Below the pieces are notes generated by a model. It made no database searches and was not told where the DNA came from. It worked only from the letters and a program-made list of their open reading frames with translations. Below are positions 36,530 to 48,575 of a stretch of DNA of 64,000 bases, piece after piece. This DNA is from Gordionus sp. m RMFG-2023. Taxonomy: Eukaryota; Nematomorpha; Gordioida; Chordodea; Parachordodidae. The stretch lies in assembly GCF_954871325.1 (NCBI RefSeq), contig NC_088777.1, forward strand, positions 24,467,366-24,531,365. The letters are read 5' to 3'. Positions within the stretch are counted from its first letter, which is position 1, and each line of letters opens with the position of its first letter. Both the position numbers and the translations under genes were made by a program.

Positions 36530-36726
36530 CTTCCAATTTTTTTTTTTTTATTGATAAAGTGTCTGATTTAATAAAATCATATTAAATATATATATTATTA
36601 AATTTAAAATAGGTGTAGATATATTGTTAATAAAAAATTTAATATAAAATTGATAAAAGAGACCAATATATTTGGTGTTTCGATTGAAATGATACTTTTT
36701 TTACTTATTCATAACTTTGTAAATTT
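36530..36726. other. AT-rich tail after the MULE
   Basis: No gene or terminal repeat recognised. Possibly the 3' non-coding part of the MULE. Confidence 0.4.
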
Positions 36727-36840
36727 TTTGTTTACATGACGAGATTTTCACTGGATGCAGATCTCCATCATAAATCTATATACCCCCTCCCCCTAAAAAA
36801 AATTTGCAATTAAAAGAATACTCCCTCTATAACTTCTCTA
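36727..36840 (+). mobile_element. Solo end of the CAGCGTCTAC hAT family
   Basis: TTTACATGACGAGATTTTCA followed by CTGGATGCAGA and C-rich text resembles the ends at 50620 and 53638-59451 (TCTACATGACAGxATxTTxACTGGAxGCAAAC). The first six bases of the terminus and a second end were not found, so this is a truncated copy. Confidence 0.45.
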
Positions 36841-38100
36841 CTATCATCTCGCTAAATATTATTAATGTAAAAAAGTTACTTTTTAAAACATGAATTCATT
36901 TAATAAAATCCATTATATATAATAATGCATTATTATAATATATATTTTGGCATGATTTTGAGTTCACTGATAGAATTTTGGGTAAGTAGATTATGCATTT
37001 TAAAAAATGAATGTTTGCTAATTGATAGTAGAGTTATTGAAAAAGTAAAAAATTCGTCAATCAGCAAAAATATTAGGCAGAAAATTACGTTAAAAGAAAA
37101 CATTACATTAGAAGAAGTTCTTACTTTAAAAAATGATATCCACTCAGGTTTTTCTTGTACGTGAATCTTATCGTCACTTCAGCATGTTATCGTTTGTTGA
37201 ATCGATTATCGAACATCATGAAACATCGTTGGTTGAAACGTCGTTAGTTGAATATTGCTTGTTGATTTGCTGTTTGTATTGATCATCCCATTTCTCTTTT
37301 AAAATTTTATATATATATTTTTTTACAAAATTTTATTTATTCATAACAATCATTTTCTATGTCGTAGGTCATATTCTCGATTTTGAACTTGACTTTGAAT
37401 TTACGAATCTTGAACTTGAACTTGTTCACTTCTTCCTCCTCTAAAAATTTTTTCTCCTTTGTAGAATTTTCATTTGATATTTTGTTGTTGTTTAGCCTCA
37501 GTCATATCTTTTCATTAATTTTAGCTTGTTATTCTTATCATCTAATCATTCACTTGAACATCATCTTCACACTAGCTTGTTCATCTCGTTATTTATTATC
37601 ATTTTTATCAATGTTTCATAAATAAATTCCTTTTGAAAATAATGACTATGATTATGTGTATGATATAAATTTGATCATTGTGTTGACAATATAGTAGGGT
37701 AATTACCATATTTTTAGTCGAAAAATGTCACCTTGGCCTCGGGGTTTTTCTTAAAAAGTTAGCAACTTTAATTTAGATGAAATATAAATTAGATCATTTT
37801 AATATTAATTAGTAAGTTAAAAAGTTTATGGAAAATTTTATAAAATTCATAGGCAATATTATGCTTTACATTTTCTGTAAAATCAGATTTTTGAATTTCA
37901 AAAGCGTTCAAAGTTTTTCCGGAAAAAATACATTGCGGTATATTTTACAAAAAAATTATATTATCTTTTTTAGTTTAGTTAGCTTTTTTTATAAGTGCTA
38001 AATTATTTATAATTATATTATAGTTTATTATATTATCCTTAGGATATATATTTTTATTTAGTATTTTAACTATTAAAGAAATTTTTAAATGATAATTAAT
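36841..38100. other. AT-rich stretch, nothing recognised
   Basis: Open frames at 36925-37164 and 37383-37625 have no family motifs and an AT-biased composition. The part at 37180-37280 has short degenerate repeats (ATCGTTGGTTGAAACGTCGT, TTAGTTGAAT). I see no gene. Confidence 0.5.
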
Positions 38101-38109
38101 ATAATTACT

Positions 38110-38436
38110 AAATTTGTAATAATATAATTTGTAAGATATTTGTATTAAGTATTTAATATAACTATTGATGGAATTTTTATTGTCATTTAAAATATTTATT
38201 AAATTTGTAAAACGCTTGCTTAATAATATAATTTGTAATTATATACTTATATTTATTATAATTTTACCCACATAATATATTTGTATTAAGTATTTAATAT
38301 AACTATTGATGAAATTTTTTATTGTCATTTAAAATATTTATTAAATTTATAAAACGCTTGCTTAATTATATAATTTGTAATTGTATACTAAAATTTATCA
38401 TAATTTCACCCATAGATATATATTTGTATTAAGTAT
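38110..38436. repeat. Tandem duplication of about 160 bp
   Basis: ATTTGTATTAAGTATTTAAT is at about 38139 and 38280, with the start of a third copy at 38422. Each full copy continues with ATTGTCATTTAAAATATTTA and AAACGCTTGCTTAAT. The hAT at 38440 lies in the third copy. On the minus strand this follows the LINE, so it may be LINE 3' tail sequence. Confidence 0.65.
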
Positions 38437-38830
38437 GATCAGAGTTGGTCAGTAGCGCGAATACTTGTATCTAAGATACAAGATCCTTTTATATCTTGTA
38501 CTCAGTATCTTTTTGACCTTTTTAATAAGATACTAGTATCTGTATCTAAGATCCTTTATTTTGAATTCCATTTTTTGACAAAGATACAGATACAGATTCT
38601 TTTTAATATTCATGTTTAAATAAAACATTTACATATTACACAATGTAACTTTATATTCTTCGTGGAATCTATTATTTTCTTAATTTCTATCCTGCTTTAT
38701 TTTAAATATATTAATTACCAAAATTAGTTGGAAATTTTACAGGTCACAAAGTTTGATAGATTAAAAATAACAACACCAAAACTAAATAAGTAAGGATATA
38801 TTTTATATATTATATTTTTTAATTTGCAGA

Positions 38831-39045
38831 ATGATTAATATTCATAGTGAAGAAAGTAGTGAATATGAAATTATGGAGATAGATTCTCCTGAATCAAATC
38901 TGAATCTTAAAATCCTAGATAAAAAATTTTATAAGATAATATATGTGAAAAAGGACAAGTTACAAGCGGAATGTCAAACTTGTATAAATAAAAAAGTTAT
39001 TAAAAGATCAACAAACTCATCTACAAATTTTATTAAACATCTTAA
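38831..39045 (+). pseudogene. BED zinc finger exon of the hAT transposase
   Basis: The frame from ATG 38831 runs MINIHSEESSEYEIMEIDSP, then FYKIIYVKKDKLQAECQTC and STNSSTNFIKHLK, and ends at an AAG|GTATTA splice donor at about 39045. The CxxC and the later H of the kept part fit a BED finger, which binds element ends in hAT transposases. The second His should come from the next exon, near 42315-42345 (FSEYKLYLKQHRKK). Confidence 0.75.
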
Positions 39046-39590
39046 GGTATTATATTATATTTATACATTTTTATTTTATTAATTAACATACTTAAGTCCC
39101 TCTTAGATAATGGTGATTTTAAAAATTTTTATAGAAGATGGTTGATTATCAAATTAAAATCATTTTGGATATTTATTTTTTATTATTTTTACAAGTTCTC
39201 TTATCAGAGGAAATATTTAAGCTACAATTGATATAATATAACATTAGATAATTTTAAAAGGCTCTAAATAAAAGAAATTACATTACAGTATTTATTTACT
39301 AAATTTAATCAATTTAGAATGCATAATAGAATGTTATGTATTTAATAATTAAATAATATAATGTTGTACATTATTTTCATATTTTTTTTATAATGATTTT
39401 GCATGAAATATATAAAAAAAATTGAAAAGGGATTTGAATGATATTTATAAGATGATAAAATAAGTAAATATGATATTACAAGCACAGACAGAATTAATAA
39501 ATCATATTAGAAAATGAAACTAATTTAAAAAATACATAAATTCATAAAAAGTGATAAATACTTATTAAAGATAAATGAATAAAATAAAAC
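39046..39590 (+). other. hAT intron sequence before the LTR insertion
   Basis: Non-coding. It aligns with the matching intron of the 12632-17175 copy, including CAAGTTCTCTTATCAGAGG, AAAAGGCTCTAAATAAA and the end AATAAAATAAAAC. This proves the LTR element is younger than the split of the two hAT copies. Confidence 0.75.
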
Positions 39591-42269
39591 TGTTGCAGTT
39601 TTACTTTACAAAAAAATGCATTATGCAAATCGTAAACAAAAATAATGTTTTATTAAAATATCCCCGTCTATGTAAATGAGAAAAAAACGCGTGAGATTTG
39701 TAGATTTTTTAATACTTTAACAGTTTTAACAAGTGGGATGTAGAACTTTTTATTCTTCGCTAGGGAGACTATGTAAATGTTGATTAAAGAAAAAGGATAT
39801 ATAATGGAGAAATTATGATGCGAAAAAGGATTATTATTTTAACTAAAATTTACTTTTAATTTTTTAATTTAATTTTATTATGATTGTTACTATTATAATT
39901 TTGAATAAAGAATTAAAGTTGATTTTATGATTTCGTAATTCCTAATTATTATTAATTTCCTTTTATATATATATATATTTGTTTTCTATTTTTATATTTA
40001 GGTTTTGATGCACAATGACAAACATGTCGTTGTGACAGTGGTGCCGAAACCCGGGAGGAGACCGGCCCTTAATAACCTTCAGTCTGTGACCGGCAACAAG
40101 GAGATGTGCAAACTGTATTCTAATACAAAAAAAAAAAAATTCCAGAAGAACGTAAGAAAAATATGTAAATAAAGATGAAAGGGAAAAATTATGTGGTTAA
40201 GATTATGTTTATGTAGGAATATAAAATCTAAAATTAAAGACAAAGGTTTTGAAACTAATAAAGACTATGATATTTTAGATTATAGAATTATTATCAAGTG
40301 ATCACTAGAAATAACTTTGACAAAGAAATAGAAACATAAATTGCGAAAGTTAATATTTAACTAATAGGTTGCTGAGATATAATAATTAAAAAATTCGGTG
40401 AATAAGATTAGAATATAACTTTATTGTTAGGAAATAGTTGATTAAATTCTTATTGAAGATTTACGTTTAACTTTTATTTTAAGGGCTGCGAGAGATAAAA
40501 CAGCCTCAAGGATTAATGTGAATTAGTATATTAGGTTGTAGATTAACCAAAAAATCTTCATAGAGAGAATCGGCTTTTCGTCATTAGAAAATTTAGGCCG
40601 CAATCGAGCTCAATTTGAGATCGGATTTTTATTTTGAATCATGAATAAGATTTAAGAAGAATCATACAATATTATTCTAATAATACAAAAGGAAAAACAT
40701 GCTTTAGAAATATACATATCAGTTTTCAACAACGGTTGTGCGAAAAATTATAATGATTAGATTTCATAAGTTCTTCAAAGACGTGGGGTGAAAACCATAG
40801 TGATTAGAAGTAAGAGGTTGTTCATAAACGTAAGTATGAAAACTTTTATGATTAGGTCATTGATTTCTCAACAACGTATGTATGAAAAGAGATTTATATA
40901 TTTCAGCAGTTTTTTAAAGACTGAGTGTCAAAGAGTACATGAGGAAATAAATACACAATGATAATTTTTGTAAAAAAAAAAAGATAGGTTTTGATATATA
41001 TTTTAGAATAGGATTTTTAGATATAAATTTAGACATGGCTGAAAAGAAGATGAGATCAATAGCTAAATACAAGTAAATTTTTCATGAAAATATGGGTCTA
41101 GGCTTCATTAAGGGGAGAGGGGTGATAGAATGTGATATATTTATATAATTTATTATATTTTGCTACGTATTATAAAATTTAAGATTTAGTATAATTTACG
41201 CCATTTATTAAAGGCAGAATTAGTTTAGAGGAGATAAATGTAGATATGTAAATAGATTATTTAGGTAGAAGTAGATTAGATGTGATAACCCGATATTTCA
41301 GCAAGGACAAACTGTCGTAGAAGACCCGAAAGTCTGAAAGATAGATAGGATTACAAGTATTAGAGGCAACAACCAATCAATTACAAGAGAAAGGGGGAAA
41401 ACAAGCAAATTGATAGAAAAGAGGGTCAAGACGTTATGCTGCAATCGTTAATCGCTGACCAATAATAGCCAATTATTCCGAGACTTTAGTCTTGATAAGA
41501 AAGCTACGATAAATTGTAAAAAAGATTAAGACAGACTAGCAAAAAACCAGAGAGGAAAGGAAACTGGATGTCATCGATAATCGTTATCAATCGTGGATAG
41601 TGGAAAACAGGCGTGTATCAAGTTCGTCAGTGGCTTACAGCGATAAAAAGCTGATCGTTTCACAGGGTGACAAGCGACAGATAGAATTCAAAAATTTCAA
41701 GCGACAAAGCCTTCGTTAGAACTTAGAAGACAGCAAAAATTAAGAAGAATAAGTCGAGATCGAAAGAAGATTGATTATTCGCAGATTGGTGGGTCTAACT
41801 TAAGTGGAAGGGTGTTGCAGTTTTACTTTACAAAAAAATGCATTATGCAAATCGTAAACAAAAATAATGTTTTATTAAAATATCCCCGTCTATGTAAATG
41901 AGAAAAAAACGCGTGAGATTTGTAGATTTTTTAATACTTTAACAGTTTTAACAAGTGGGATGTAGAACTTTTTATTCTTCGCTAGGGAGACTATGTAAAT
42001 GTTGATTAAAGAAAAAGGATATATAATGGAGAAATTATGATGCGAAAAAGGATTATTATTTTAACTAAAATTTACTTTTAATTTTTTAATTTTATTTTAT
42101 TTTATTTTTTTTATGATGTTTACTATTATAATTTTGAATAAAGAATTAAAGTTGATTTTATGATTTCGTGATTCCTAATTATTATTAATTTCCTTTTTAT
42201 ATATATATATTTGTTTTCTATTTTTATATTTAGGTTTTGATGCACAATGACAATCTTGTCGTTGTGACA
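39591..42269 (+). mobile_element. Short non-coding LTR retrotransposon (fossil)
   Basis: The two LTRs are 39591-40037 and 41813-42269, nearly identical, beginning TGTTGCAGTTTTACTTTAC and ending GTCGTTGTGACA. A 5-bp TSD AAAAC flanks them. A primer-binding site TGGTGCCGAAACCCGGG follows the 5' LTR, and a purine tract (TAAGTGGAAGGG) precedes the 3' LTR. The 1.8-kb interior has no gag or pol, so it is a non-autonomous (TRIM/LARD-like) element that needed a partner. High LTR similarity suggests a recent insertion. Confidence 0.9.
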
Positions 42270-42289
42270 AAAACTAGTATATTTTTTTT

Positions 42290-44160
42290 ATTAGAGATGT
42301 CATTTAGCCATATTCTCTGAATATAAGCTATATTTAAAACAGCACAGAAAAAAACCTTCAAATTCTAATACCATAAAAAAAATGATTCAACCTAATATAT
42401 CAGAATCATTTAATACAATTACAAATAATAAAATAAAACGATCAATTACCCAAAATAAAATTGATATGTGAATTTATTGTCAAGGGTTTACATCCTTTGA
42501 GCCTAGTTGAACAGCCTGAATTTGTTACAATGATGAAAGGTTAGATTATTTTATATAGATTAATATTGATATGATATTCTAGATATTCTTAGTAATATTG
42601 GATCATTTAAAATATTTTCAAGGAGGTCTTTGCAGAGTAGAATAGAGGAAATTTTTGAAATCATGTAGATACTTTAAAAAATATTTTAAAGGCCCAATCA
42701 TATATTTGTACCACGGCAGATTTGTGGTCTACAAAAACCCGTAGTTTTATGGGAATAACAGCTCACTGGGTATTTATATCGTATTTTAACTTAAATTATT
42801 TTCAAAGATAACAAGAGAAACCCTTGAAAGGCAATCAAGAGCCTTGGCATGTAGAAGAATGCCTGGCACACATTCATTTGATAAAATTGTCGAGTTATTG
42901 GGAGAAGTCTATAGAGAGTATGGGATTATAAACTAAGCTACTGTCACAGATAATGCATCCAATTTTGTAAAGTCATTTAGTGAATATGGTGTGAAATTAA
43001 ATGCTATTGACAACGATTTTGAGGATGAGGATGATCTATTAGAGTTTAATGAAATCAATGATGGTTAGTACAGATTTTTTTAGAATTTTTTTAAAATCTT
43101 TATCTTTAGATGATATAAACAAAATAATATTACCCAGGCACATCAGATATGCCTGCCACACTTTGTCCTTAATTGCTACTAAAGATATTATTTCATCAAT
43201 ATCAAGCTCAAAGAATCTTGAAAAGATTCATTATGGACTAATGGGGAAATGCACAAAATTATGGAACGCATGTGGAAGGCCCAAATCTTCTGAAAAGATA
43301 AGGGAGATAACAGGTGGATTCAGCTAAAGGTTCCATGCATAACGAGATGGAACAGTTTATATGATAGTATGACTTCATTATTAAAATATAAATCCGATTT
43401 AAAATTATTATTTGAAACAATTGATTGTCCTAATTTAAAAGAAATAGATATTGTTTATATGGAGGAATATTGTAAAGTTTTAGGCCCTATAACAATTGCA
43501 TTAGACAAACTACAAGGGCAGAGTAGTACATTTTATAGGGAATTAGTGCCCATACTATTTGTATTTAAAAGGGAATTAGGTAAACTTGAACATTCAAGTT
43601 TACAATATTGTCTACCTCTCTTAAAAGCTGTCCAAAATGCCATGGGCAAAAGATTTGGAAAAAATTTTTCTTATGATGATGAATATAATGAGGCCTTTTT
43701 GGCATCATTATCACATCCATATTTTAAGAACCTATGGATTGAATCTGATAATAAAAAAAAATATTTTCAAAATATATTATTATTAAATGAAGCCTTAAAT
43801 CTAGCATCTATAGTGTACAATCAAGCTCATGCTATCTCACCAGTAGATTTAGTATCTAATAAAGAAAATGATGATTATTTTTCTTTTGGTAAAGCAAATG
43901 TTGTTGAGTTCAACAATACAAACAACATTGAGCTCGAGGTTTTGAATTATATTAAAGACCACCGAAAAACACTAGAAATGCTAAATTTTTATCCTTTAAT
44001 TAAGGAAATTTTTTTAAAATATAATACTGCCATACCTTTATCAGCTCCTGTTGAAAGGTTATTTCGTTTTGGCACAATGCTAAATACGCCAAAAAGGCAA
44101 AGGCTCAATGATAAATTATTTGAAAAATTAATTATTTTAAAAAATGATGATTTGATTTAA
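42290..44160 (+). pseudogene. hAT transposase body (ZBED-like), nearly readable
   Basis: After the LTR insertion the protein resumes at about 42315. KKPSNSNTIKKMIQPNISES leads, after a frame change near 42470, to FIVKGLHPLSLVEQPEFV. An intron follows, then TTADLWSTKTRSFMGITAHW (about 42714-42775) with the first Asp and VTDNASNFVKSF (about 42946) with the second. RYACHTLSLIATKD is next (about 43150), then a clean frame 43369-44160 that starts in the WNSLYDSM block region and ends with the dimerisation motif KYNTAIPLSAPVERLFRFGT. The layout is that of ZBED-type hAT transposases. A few stops and shifts in the 42470-43330 part show it is inactive, but decay is mild. Confidence 0.85.
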
Positions 44161-44571
44161 TTTTTTTTTATTTTGCAAATTTTCAACTCACATTAAATAT
44201 ACTACTCTCACTTTCCTGTTTATGCTATTAATGGGCAAAAGCTAATATTAAAATCTCTGGTTATTATAATTAATTCATCAATAAATATTTTATTAATTAT
44301 TGTAAATATTCATTCTTATTATAGTATGTTGTTCTTCACAAATAAATAAAAAAAACTGTATTTTATAAACTATTCTAATTTAATTGGTAATGATAATAAA
44401 AAGTATCTTGTATTTAAGATACTCTAGTTTAGTAAAAGATACAAGTATCTTTATCTTGTATCTTCTTGATATTTTGAAAAAGATACTAGTATCTGTATCT
44501 AAGATTCATTTTTTTATAAAGAATCTGTATCTGTATCTAGATTCTTTTTCCGGAGGACCTGCCCAACTCTG
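44161..44571 (+). other. 3' end of the hAT element
   Basis: Non-coding 3' part that matches the 12632 copy almost base for base outside the deletion. It ends with the GATACTAGTATC-type subterminal repeats and the terminal repeat. Confidence 0.7.
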
Positions 44572-45120
44572 AGTATGATTCAAATATTTGTTAGAAATTA
44601 TTATTTTTCTAGTGGTATTTAATTTTTTATTATTTTTAGCGATTATTACTTTTAGCGATTTAGAACATGAACCAGATATTATAATAGGATATTTGATGTT
44701 TAGAATGTTTCTAAGGCATTTATTAATAAAAACTTGAGGTTTGTTTAGATTTGATTTGATGTTTTCCCATGTTTCGATGCCATAGGTTAGGGATGATAAT
44801 ATATAGATTTTGAAAATATGTATTTTGAAATTTTTTGAAATTATATTTGAGTTCCATAATTTATTAAGTGAATAATATATTCTTTTAATTATGTATAATT
44901 TAGAAAATAAATTTGCTTTGGTTTTACCTTTGTTGTCAATTGTAACGCCTAAGTATTTGTGAGAATTTGTAAAATGTATTATATTGTTGTTGATAAAAAT
45001 ATCGTGGTGAGTATTAGAGTTTGATAAAATTTTAGTTTTTTCGAAATTTATTTTTAGGTTCATGTTTTCCATTTTTATTAAGATGGATTTTAAGATATTT
45101 TGAATGTTATTAGTGATAAT
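44572..45120 (-). pseudogene. LINE reverse transcriptase, thumb and C-terminal part
   Basis: Continues directly from YADDICIIT across the hAT insertion with NNIQNILKSILIKMENMNLK, then NFEKTKILSNSN, HKYLGVTIDNKG (the family's YLGxxI block) and SSLTYGIETW. The end of the open frame beyond 44571 is hAT sequence read through and is not part of the LINE. Confidence 0.85.
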
Positions 45121-46581
45121 TAGTGCTGTATACATTTCTAAAAAAACGAACGCGTTCAACGTTCATTGACAAAAATCGAACGCGTTCACGTTCAAGTTCA
45201 CTTTTAAAAAAAAGGAACACGTTCACGTTCATGAACCGTTCAAAATTTTATGATAAATTTTTTTTTAAATTTAATATAAATAAACTTATATTTTTTAATA
45301 CAATATATTAGCCATGTTAAAAAATAATATAGTTTTATTTTGATAATATATTTATAAATAAAATATAATATAATATAGCGAATAAAAAGATATTTTTATT
45401 TATAAAAAATTTTTCTTATTAAATTTTAATAACAATTGTTTTCAAAAATTTATCTGATAGACAGGAACACTTGGCAGTTACGGAATTAGCTATACTAAAA
45501 ACACGCTCTACAGGGGCAGATGAGGGAATTGCGGTATTATACTTAATAAACAACTCTTTTAACGTAAAGAATTAATTAAAAACATTTATTGTTTTGTTAT
45601 TTGCTTCAAAAAATTGAGATAGGTTATCCTCCTCCAATCCATTCTCTACTTCCTCAACAAAAAAAAGGATATCTCGAAATTAACAGTTCTCTAGGGTTTT
45701 CAAAGCATTTTTTCAATAAAGACGCTATAAGTTAATAGGTTCGTTCTGTGGAAGTTTTATCCATGGCCATTGAAGTTTGAATGCTGGATGTATAATTGCA
45801 GAAAGAACATATTGATCTTTATATATATGTTCAAATCTTTAAAACATAAAATATATGTAATTAATTGAGAGTGATAGGTTTAATACCTTTTATTAATCCC
45901 ATTTAATACGGCGTCATATAATGGTTGACCATATTTGAGGCCACTAATTTTTTTAATTTTGAAATAACTATCGTTATTGTTGGGGTCAAATACTCCAAAT
46001 GCATTATTTCTTCAAATTTAATGATTTTACTTAGTTATATTATATAAAATAAAATAATTAATATTACAATCAAATGTCGTTTTAAATTGGAACCTAAAGA
46101 TTTTGACAATATAATACTTTTTGGCCACATTTTACACTTGGTAAGCATTGAATTAGTTCCTTCAGTATAGGATGTTACTGTAAAATATTTATCATATTTG
46201 GCCATGGTAATGATAATTCATCTGATTTTGGATTTAAAGTATCAGATGATGAGGATTAAATAATAATATCCATACTTATACTAATTTATTAAATTAAAAT
46301 ATAAACAATAATATTCAAATTAATAAACTATGTGTTAAAAAAATTGAAATGTGAAAAGGAAATACACAGCAGAATAAAAAATATAAATAATACTTTTTAA
46401 AAAAAATTCGGAAATATTAAATTTTTCAAATAAATAAAAATAAAAAATATTTCGAAAATTGAACGAACGTTAAATTCGAACGCGTTCGTCATAAAAAAGG
46501 AACGCCGTTCATCATTTTTTTCAAAAAATCTAACTTCGTTCACGAACGCGTTTATTTTGAACGCGTTCGTTTACAACACTA
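45121..46581 (-). mobile_element. hAT element (TAGTGTTGTAAACG family), deleted copy
   Basis: Terminal repeats TAGTGCTGTATACATT (left) and, inward from the right, TAGTGTTGTAAACGAACGCG. An exact 8-bp TSD GTGATAAT is at 45113-45120 and 46582-46589. Length is 1461 bp. Both subterminal zones carry repeated GAACGCGTTC palindromes and CACGTTC variants, likely transposase binding sites. It is inserted in the LINE exactly at the YADDICIIT codons. Confidence 0.92.
45440..45580 (-). pseudogene. hAT transposase C-terminal fragment
   Basis: Minus translation gives [20 protein letters not shown] followed by [19 protein letters not shown], the hAT dimerisation region. It resembles KYNTAIPLSAPVERLFRFGT of the CAGAGTTGG family. 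Further remnants up to about 46200 are too decayed to assign. The first Asp region is absent, in line with the short element. Confidence 0.8.
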
Positions 46582-48575
46582 GTGATAATGCATATGTCGT
46601 CTGCATAACATAGCCAGTCGATGTTTTGTAATTCACTGGTATATAGGATATCGCTGATTAATAAATTAAAAATGAGAGGTGACAAGATGCAACCTTGTTT
46701 TATGCCACATTTTTGTTTGAAAATAGGAGATGTTAACCTGTTGTATTTGATATTGATTAAACTATTTTCGTAAATGTTCATTATAGTTTTAATAATGTGA
46801 GTATTGATTTTATATTTGGAAAGAGTGTCCCAAATTGAATGATGTTGTACTGAATCAAATGCTTTAAAGATATCAATGATTATGATATATATAAATTATA
46901 TTTATGAAATATAGCTTTCTCAAGTCTAATTTTTAGAGCTGAGATTAATTCTATTGTATTCCCACCCTTACGGAAGGATGCAATATTATTATTTGTGTTA
47001 TTATCAATATTTGTTATTATTAGGTTGTATAGGAAATTTGTTAAAATTTTATAGATAGATAATGTGAGGGTTATGTCCCTGTAGTCGCTTGGTAATTTTG
47101 GGAAAGGAATTTTTGGTAGGTTAATGATAGACGAATTCATAGGTGTAGCCAAGATTTTTCTAAGGGGGGGGAGGGATTTAAAAATAACTAGAGGCTTAGC
47201 CCCCAAACCCCATTTTGGGCGGGCCTTCGGCCCGATTTTGCCCGGCCTTCGGCCGGGTTACCTTACTCTATATAAAGTCATAAAATATTTTTACAAGATA
47301 GGAGGTTAATTTTAATAAAAAAGCTTGGAACAAATATTAAATATATTTTTATTAGTTTACATAAAATATAATAAATTACTTGTATATACATTAATATAAA
47401 AGCATGGTATTATTTTTTTCCAAACAAGTATAAGAAATTTGTTTATAAAAAGTAAGTAGACATATAGTTTATATTACTCTATTAATTATATAGAATTAGT
47501 TACAAAATACTAGTAAAATTCCTTTACAGACATATTTGACAATTAGAGAATATATTACAGTTAATATTTTAACAAATTTTACTAATCAATGCTTTTGATA
47601 ATAAATATAGCAATAATTTGCATTTTATTATTTAACGCCATCTATTTATTAAAAAAATGATATTAAAAATTAATCTTCATATTATTCATCCCATAATGTC
47701 TTTAAAAGATATTTTCTGATGTCCTTATCAATATTTTATAGTTTTCTGTAAAATATTTATTCGCTATATTGGTAAAAATTACTTGATTGTCATATGATAA
47801 TTGATAAAATTAGATATACTGTAAATCTACGACATACAATATTCCACTGTTTGTATTGTCTATAATTTTTTTATTTAATTTATGATTTAATTTATCAATA
47901 GTTTTATAATTATATTTTACTTTTATTAAGATAAATTAATTAAAATTATTCACTTTATTATTTAGTAATTTTATGGATCTATTATTAATAATTAATGCAT
48001 TTCACTTTTGTCTTAAGACTTATCTTTGGCTTATATTCCATTTCTTAAAAACATTTTTTATATAAATGCTTTTTTCCAAAAATGTATAAATTTTGATGTA
48101 GTTTTATAAAAAATATCAACTTTTACATTATTTCTTTATTGTTTAAAATATATGCATACATTTTTGGGAATCAGGGAGTGGGGGGGAGGACTAAGGGGGT
48201 TATTTTTTATTAGCTTAAAATGATATTCACAAAAGGTGATAAATTACTGAAGGGGGGATTTCCCCTTGCCCCCTCCCCCCTGGCTACGCTATTGGACGAT
48301 TTGCATATTCTGGCGGTACTTGTGTGATGTTAGCCAAATTTTGTTTAATGTTGGAAAGAGGATTTTGGATGTTGTAGAGGGGAATTATTTTAGGATTTCA
48401 TTTGATATGTTATCACACATAGACTTATAATTTTTTAATTTATTAATCGCATTTGTGATGTCTTCATGTTTTAGAGGGAAGAGGGAGGATGTGTATGAAG
48501 TTGTTGGGAGGTAAAGATTTTGTGAAAGGAATTTTATAATTAAAAATATTTCTGTAGTGGTCGATGAAAATGTTA
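46582..48575 (-). pseudogene. LINE reverse transcriptase, fingers and palm
   Basis: From 48575 on minus: INKLKNYKSMCDNISNEILK (the family's KNNKAPGPDGIPxExLK block), then past the MITE PSDYRDITLTLSIYKILTNF (motif with RPITL), FRKGGNTIELISALKIRL, and the 46781-46530 frame. That last frame has FKQKCGIKQGCILSPLIFNL and LCYADDICIIT. The YADD pair is the catalytic Asp-Asp. Stops and an interruption near 46860 break it. In life it would copy LINE RNA at a nicked target site. Confidence 0.85.
47138..48295. mobile_element. hAT-like MITE in the LINE
   Basis: Ends CATAGGTGTAGCCAAG and, inward from the right, CAATAGCGTAGCCAGG. The 8-bp flanks GACGAATT (47130-47137) and GACGATTT (48296-48303) match at seven of eight bases. 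The 1158-bp interior is the inverted relative of 7590-8524. It has GC-richer ends with GCCTTCGGCC repeats and no coding sequence. Confidence 0.82.

Larger units (their letters stand above)
17184..36530 (+). mobile_element. MULE with FLYWCH fingers, split by a P element
   Basis: Coding pieces at 17220-18735 and 35695-36505 join exactly across the P-element insertion, whose TSD ATACATAT lies inside the codons for the sequence after SQLYTIH. Outer terminal repeats were not found, so the limits are those of recognisable coding sequence. The 5' part may continue left of the hAT at 12632, whose TSD abuts 17184. Confidence 0.75.
38440..44571 (+). mobile_element. hAT element (CAGAGTTGG family) with BED-finger transposase
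   Basis: Ends CAGAGTTGGTCAGTAGCGCG and ...GACCTGCCCAACTCTG, with an exact 8-bp TSD AGTATGAT (38432-38439 and 44572-44579). Subterminal GATACTAGTATC and AAGATACAAG motifs crowd both ends. It is the same family as 12632-17175 in the opposite orientation, but this copy keeps the transposase body. An LTR element (39591-42269) sits in its first large intron. It is itself inserted into the LINE. Confidence 0.93.
44572..48575 (-). mobile_element. LINE (non-LTR retrotransposon), nested target
   Basis: Minus-strand reverse transcriptase in three host pieces: 48575-48296, 47129-46582 and 45120-44572. They are separated by a MITE (47138-48295) and a hAT (45121-46581), and its far end is cut by the hAT at 38440. 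Removing the inserts with one TSD copy each restores a nearly continuous frame. The 5' part (endonuclease) is not in view because the hAT at 48576 follows. Clade not assigned. Confidence 0.85.

Noticed and set aside
37383-37625. 80-codon Leu/Ser/Phe-rich frame
   Set aside because: No family motif, composition follows local AT bias, no supporting context.
45123-45311. Plus-strand frame with repeated Thr-Arg-Ser
   Set aside because: Read-through of the GAACGCGTTC subterminal repeats of the hAT element.
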